A stretch of DNA of 64,000 nt, taken from Methylorubrum populi. Lineage in GTDB: Bacteria > Pseudomonadota > Alphaproteobacteria > Rhizobiales > Beijerinckiaceae. The stretch covers positions 36,051 to 100,050 of the forward strand of contig DYYG01000069.1 of NCBI GenBank assembly GCA_020741775.1, in the 5' to 3' direction. A program made the position numbers and the translations under genes. Under the pieces are notes generated by a model that saw nothing but the letters and a program-made list of their open reading frames with translations, had not been told where the DNA came from and made no database searches. Below, in pieces: positions 61,455 to 64,000 of this stretch; position 1 is the stretch's first letter, and the number at the start of each line of letters is the position of its first letter.

Positions 61455-63611
61455 TTATCGCGCCGCTGCCACGTCCTTCTGTCCGATCGCCGCGCGCACG
61501 ATGCCCTCGGTGAGGATCTGCGGCAGAACCTGCGCCTCGCCCTGCCCCCGATAGACGAGATAGAGCGGCACGCCGCTGCGGCCGTGGCGCTCCAGCAGGC
61601 GGGTGATTTCCGGGTTCTGGTTGGTCCAGTCGCCCTTCAGATACGCCACCTGCCCCGCCCGGAACGCCGCCTGCACCCCGTCGCGGGCGAGCACGGTGCG
61701 CTCGTTGACCTGGCAGGTGATGCACCATGCGGCGGTCATATCCACGAACACCGTGCGTCCCTCGGCCCGCAGGGCATCGAGGCGGGCCTGCGTGAAAGCC
61801 TCCTCGCCCTGCGCCAGCGCGGCCCCGCGCGCGGCGGCCCGGTCGCCGTCGAGAACGAGGACGAGGCCCAGGGATCCGGCCAGGGCGACGACAGCGGCGA
61901 GACGGCCGCCGGCCGCGCCCCACCCCGCCCCCCGCGCCCGCTCCCAGGCCCAGGCGGCGAGCCCCACCAGCACGAGGCCGGTGAGCCCCGCGAGCAGCCC
62001 GTCGGGGCCGACCTGCTGGGCCAGCACCCAGATCAGCCACGCCACGGTGGCGTAAACGGGAAAGGCGAGCGCGCCCTTCAGCACATCCATCCAGGCACCG
62101 GGCCGGGGCAGCCAGCGCAAGGCTCGGGGAAACAGCGTCAGCACCAGGAACGGCAAGGCGAGGCCGAGCCCGAGGCTGGCGAAGACGAGGAGTGCCGTCG
62201 CCGCCGCATGCGTCAGGGCGAAGCCCACCGCCGCGCCCATGAAGGGGGCCGTGCAGGGTGTCGCCACCAGAGTCGCCAGCACGCCGGTGAAGAACGAGCC
62301 CTGATAGCCCGCCCGCCGGGTCAGCCCGTCGCCGAGCCCGACGATCCCGCTGCCGAGATGCACCACGCCCGAGAGGCTGAGACCCATGGCGAACAGCCCG
62401 TAGGCGAGAAGCGCCACCACCACCGGCGATTGAAGCTGGAAGCCCCAGCCGATGCCGGCCCCGCTCGCCTTCAGGGCGATCAGCAGCCCGGCGAGCCCGA
62501 GGAAGCTCACGAGCACGCCAGCGGTATAGGCGAGGCCGTGCCAGCGCACGCGGGTGGCGGATTCGCCCGCCTGCCGCACGAGGCTCAGCACCTTGATCGA
62601 TAGAACCGGGAAGACGCAGGGCATCAGGTTGAGGATCAGGCCGCCGAGCAGGGCGAGGCCGGCGGCGCTCCAGAGGGTCAGACTCTCCTCCTGCGGCGCG
62701 GCAACCGCCTCGGCGGCGGGCACGGACGCCGCTGCCGGCGCGATCGCGGGCTCCGGCCCGAGGGCATAGGCCTTGCGCGCGCCGTCCTCGGTGAAGGCGA
62801 GCACGCCGGCCAGGGGCTCGGCGGGAGACCCGGCGGGAGACTTGGCCAGCGCCTTGGCCTCGCCCGGCGTCAGGGTGAGGCGCAGGCCGGCGGCATCGAC
62901 CGCCCAATCCTGAGGGGCGGCATTGTCGATCGCGCCCTCGGCATAGGGGAAGAAGGCCACCTCCTTCACCGCCTCGGCGGTGAGGCCGGGCCGGTCGAGC
63001 TGCAGCACGAGGCGGTCGCCCTCGCGGCTGGTGCGGAACGGGCCGGGCGCAGCCTCGGGCAGGGCGGCGCGGGCACGGGCGAACAGGGCGGCCTGCCGCG
63101 AATCCGGCTCGGCGGAAGCAGCCACCGGCAGATCGAGGCTCAGCTCCGCCGAGCCGGGAATGCAGATCTCCTCGCAGACGAGGTAGGACAGCGTGCCGGA
63201 CAGCCGCGCCGTGCCGCCGAGCGTGGCGCTCTCAGGCACGGCGAGCGGCACCAGCAGGGTGACCACCCCCTCGTAGCCGAAATTCATCAGGCCCTGGACC
63301 GGGATGCGCTCCGGCACCGGCCATTGCACGGCGCCGGTGGAGAAGCCCTCCGGCAACCGCCACGCCATCTCCGGCGGCAGGCCGGAATCGCCGGGATTGC
63401 GCCAATAGACGTGCCAGCCCGGCTTCATCGCCATGTGCAGGCCGAGCGTCACCGTGCGGCCGGGCGCGAGGGCGCTGCTCTCGGAGACGAGGCTCGCCCG
63501 CACCAGATCCTTCGCCTTGGCCGGTGTCATCGCTCCTGGCATCGCCCCCTGCGCGGCGGCGAGACCGGGCGCGGCAACAGTCAGGGCGAGGGCGAGAAGA
63601 AGGCGGAGCAT
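61455..63611 (-). CDS. DsbD/ScsB-like protein-disulfide reductase
   Basis: 718 residues with a signal peptide (LLLALALTVAAPGLAAAQG). The N-terminal periplasmic domain (~25-290) has YLVCEEICIPGS, a CxxxC pair. Eight or so helices (~315-585) include NLMPCVFPVLSIKVLSLV and VATPCTAPFMGAAVGFAL, the two membrane cysteines of DsbD/CcdA proteins. The C-terminal thioredoxin domain has DMTAAWCITCQVNERTVL, a CxxC. It carries electrons from cytoplasmic thioredoxin to periplasmic disulfide partners. The layout is closest to ScsB. No CcmG-like or ScsC gene is adjacent. Confidence 0.9.
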   Translation of the reverse strand: MLRLLLALALTVAAPGLAAAQGAMPGAMTPAKAKDLVRASLVSESSALAPGRTVTLGLHMAMKPGWHVYWRNPGDSGLPPEMAWRLPEGFSTGAVQWPVPERIPVQGLMNFGYEGVVTLLVPLAVPESATLGGTARLSGTLSYLVCEEICIPGSAELSLDLPVAASAEPDSRQAALFARARAALPEAAPGPFRTSREGDRLVLQLDRPGLTAEAVKEVAFFPYAEGAIDNAAPQDWAVDAAGLRLTLTPGEAKALAKSPAGSPAEPLAGVLAFTEDGARKAYALGPEPAIAPAAASVPAAEAVAAPQEESLTLWSAAGLALLGGLILNLMPCVFPVLSIKVLSLVRQAGESATRVRWHGLAYTAGVLVSFLGLAGLLIALKASGAGIGWGFQLQSPVVVALLAYGLFAMGLSLSGVVHLGSGIVGLGDGLTRRAGYQGSFFTGVLATLVATPCTAPFMGAAVGFALTHAAATALLVFASLGLGLALPFLVLTLFPRALRWLPRPGAWMDVLKGALAFPVYATVAWLIWVLAQQVGPDGLLAGLTGLVLVGLAAWAWERARGAGWGAAGGRLAAVVALAGSLGLVLVLDGDRAAARGAALAQGEEAFTQARLDALRAEGRTVFVDMTAAWCITCQVNERTVLARDGVQAAFRAGQVAYLKGDWTNQNPEITRLLERHGRSGVPLYLVYRGQGEAQVLPQILTEGIVRAAIGQKDVAAAR

Positions 63612-63908
63612 CGGATGTCCCTGCGGCGGACCGGCCCCGGCGAGCGGGTCCGGCAGGCGCAGGGATAGCAGACCCCGGCCGCGAAAGGAGCCGTGCCCCC
63701 CGCGACCTAGAGCCGTGCCCGACCGCGTTGCAATCGGGCACGGCTCTAGGCCCTTGTTGTGACGCGCTTTCTAGCGCCGAACCGGTGTCCACTTCGGCGG
63801 AATGCGCTCTAAGGTCGACAGCCATCTCGTATCAGCAAGCCCGCGCGGCGCCTGAGCAGAGCCCCGATCCGCCATCCCGAAGGGATCGAACGGCGACTGT
63901 ATTGCGGG
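63612..63908. repeat. Right-edge intergenic region with three repeat elements
   Basis: 297 bp with no gene. It holds a perfect 17-bp hairpin (63706-63722 with 63734-63750, 11-nt loop), a second palindromic element at 63761-63812 (centre CGCCGAA-N11-TTCGGCG), and from 63837 the third copy of the composite repeat: 63837-63857 identical to 57791-57811 and then GCCATCCCGAAGGGATCG. They lie between the DsbD-like gene and the transposase end. Confidence 0.65.
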
Positions 63909-64000
63909 TCAATTGGCCACGTCGCTTTCGGCGAAGGTTTTGTCGTCTCGGACGAGGGCATTGGCGAGGACGACGAGGCGGCGGCCGGTGGCGACGATGG
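63909..64000 (-). mobile_element. IS110-like transposase, C-terminal end (cut by window edge)
   Basis: Reading leftward the frame gives IVATGRRLVVLANALVRDDK followed by TFAESDVAN and a TGA at 63909-63911. The RRLVVLANALVRDDK sequence resembles the C-terminus of IS110/IS902-type transposases. Only about 30 residues are in view, so completeness and activity cannot be judged. It follows a cluster of repeats. Confidence 0.55.

Overview
The window reads as chromosomal DNA of a Methylobacterium/Methylorubrum-type alphaproteobacterium (Hyphomicrobiales). The supports are a uniformly very high GC content, a 29-residue PqqA precursor of the methylotroph type, an LdtR/PetP-like MarR regulator beside hemB, a TrcR (DUF1013) protein, a leucyltransferase Bpt, and a serS-surE-pcm-nlpD block. 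Nearly all of the window is coding. I saw no rRNA or tRNA genes and no CRISPR array. The only insertion-sequence trace is the C-terminal end of an IS110-like transposase at the right edge.

Layout. 0.2-7.3 kb holds a pentapeptide-repeat protein with a channel-like C-terminus, a PAS-PAS hybrid histidine kinase with two receiver domains, a MocR-type regulator divergent from an EamA exporter, and a NarL-type response regulator. 7.4-10.4 kb holds a GNAT acetyltransferase, a DUF983 protein and the lactate permease lctP. 10.6-15.2 kb is a leftward block with yajC, secD, secF, an Mth938/NDUFAF3-like gene and a non-catalytic squalene/phytoene-synthase-fold gene (NDUFAF6-like). 15.4-20.7 kb has a DUF815 ATPase and the leftward run serS, surE, pcm, nlpD-like. 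21.2 kb carries a stand-alone pqqA with its own terminator. 21.4-25.3 kb holds an LdtR-like regulator, a DUF6163-like membrane protein and 3-hydroxyisobutyryl-CoA hydrolase, divergent from hemB.

25.3-31 kb holds an SGNH hydrolase, RDD protein, bpt, maa, a YpfJ-like zinc metalloprotease and an atypical uracil-DNA glycosylase. 31-37.5 kb holds ETF-ubiquinone oxidoreductase, a P1-family peptidase, rarD, an rmf homologue, cystathionine beta-lyase and a cupin. 37.5-49.2 kb holds a double glycosyltransferase, a large PAS hybrid kinase, a PNPOx-like flavoprotein, mutL, an acyl-CoA dehydrogenase and an ABC-F ATPase. 49.3-57.7 kb holds a hydrolase, a RibD-C reductase, osmC, and a tightly overlapping glcG-oppA-oppB-oppC operon without ATPase genes, then an MFS transporter. 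58-63.6 kb holds a gene of unknown function, trcR, a LysR regulator divergent from wrbA, and a DsbD/ScsB-like thiol reductase.

The genes are mostly housekeeping: protein export, envelope maintenance, repair and redox metabolism. The most notable points are the separate pqqA, the NDUFAF3/NDUFAF6-like pair next to the Sec genes, a uracil-DNA glycosylase missing two family-4 Fe-S cysteines, the channel-like pentapeptide protein, and several interspersed palindromic repeat families. One of these forms 57-63 bp tandem units with a conserved spacer and a compensated arm change. I found no convincing wholly new multi-gene system; the repeats and pqqA are the best leads.
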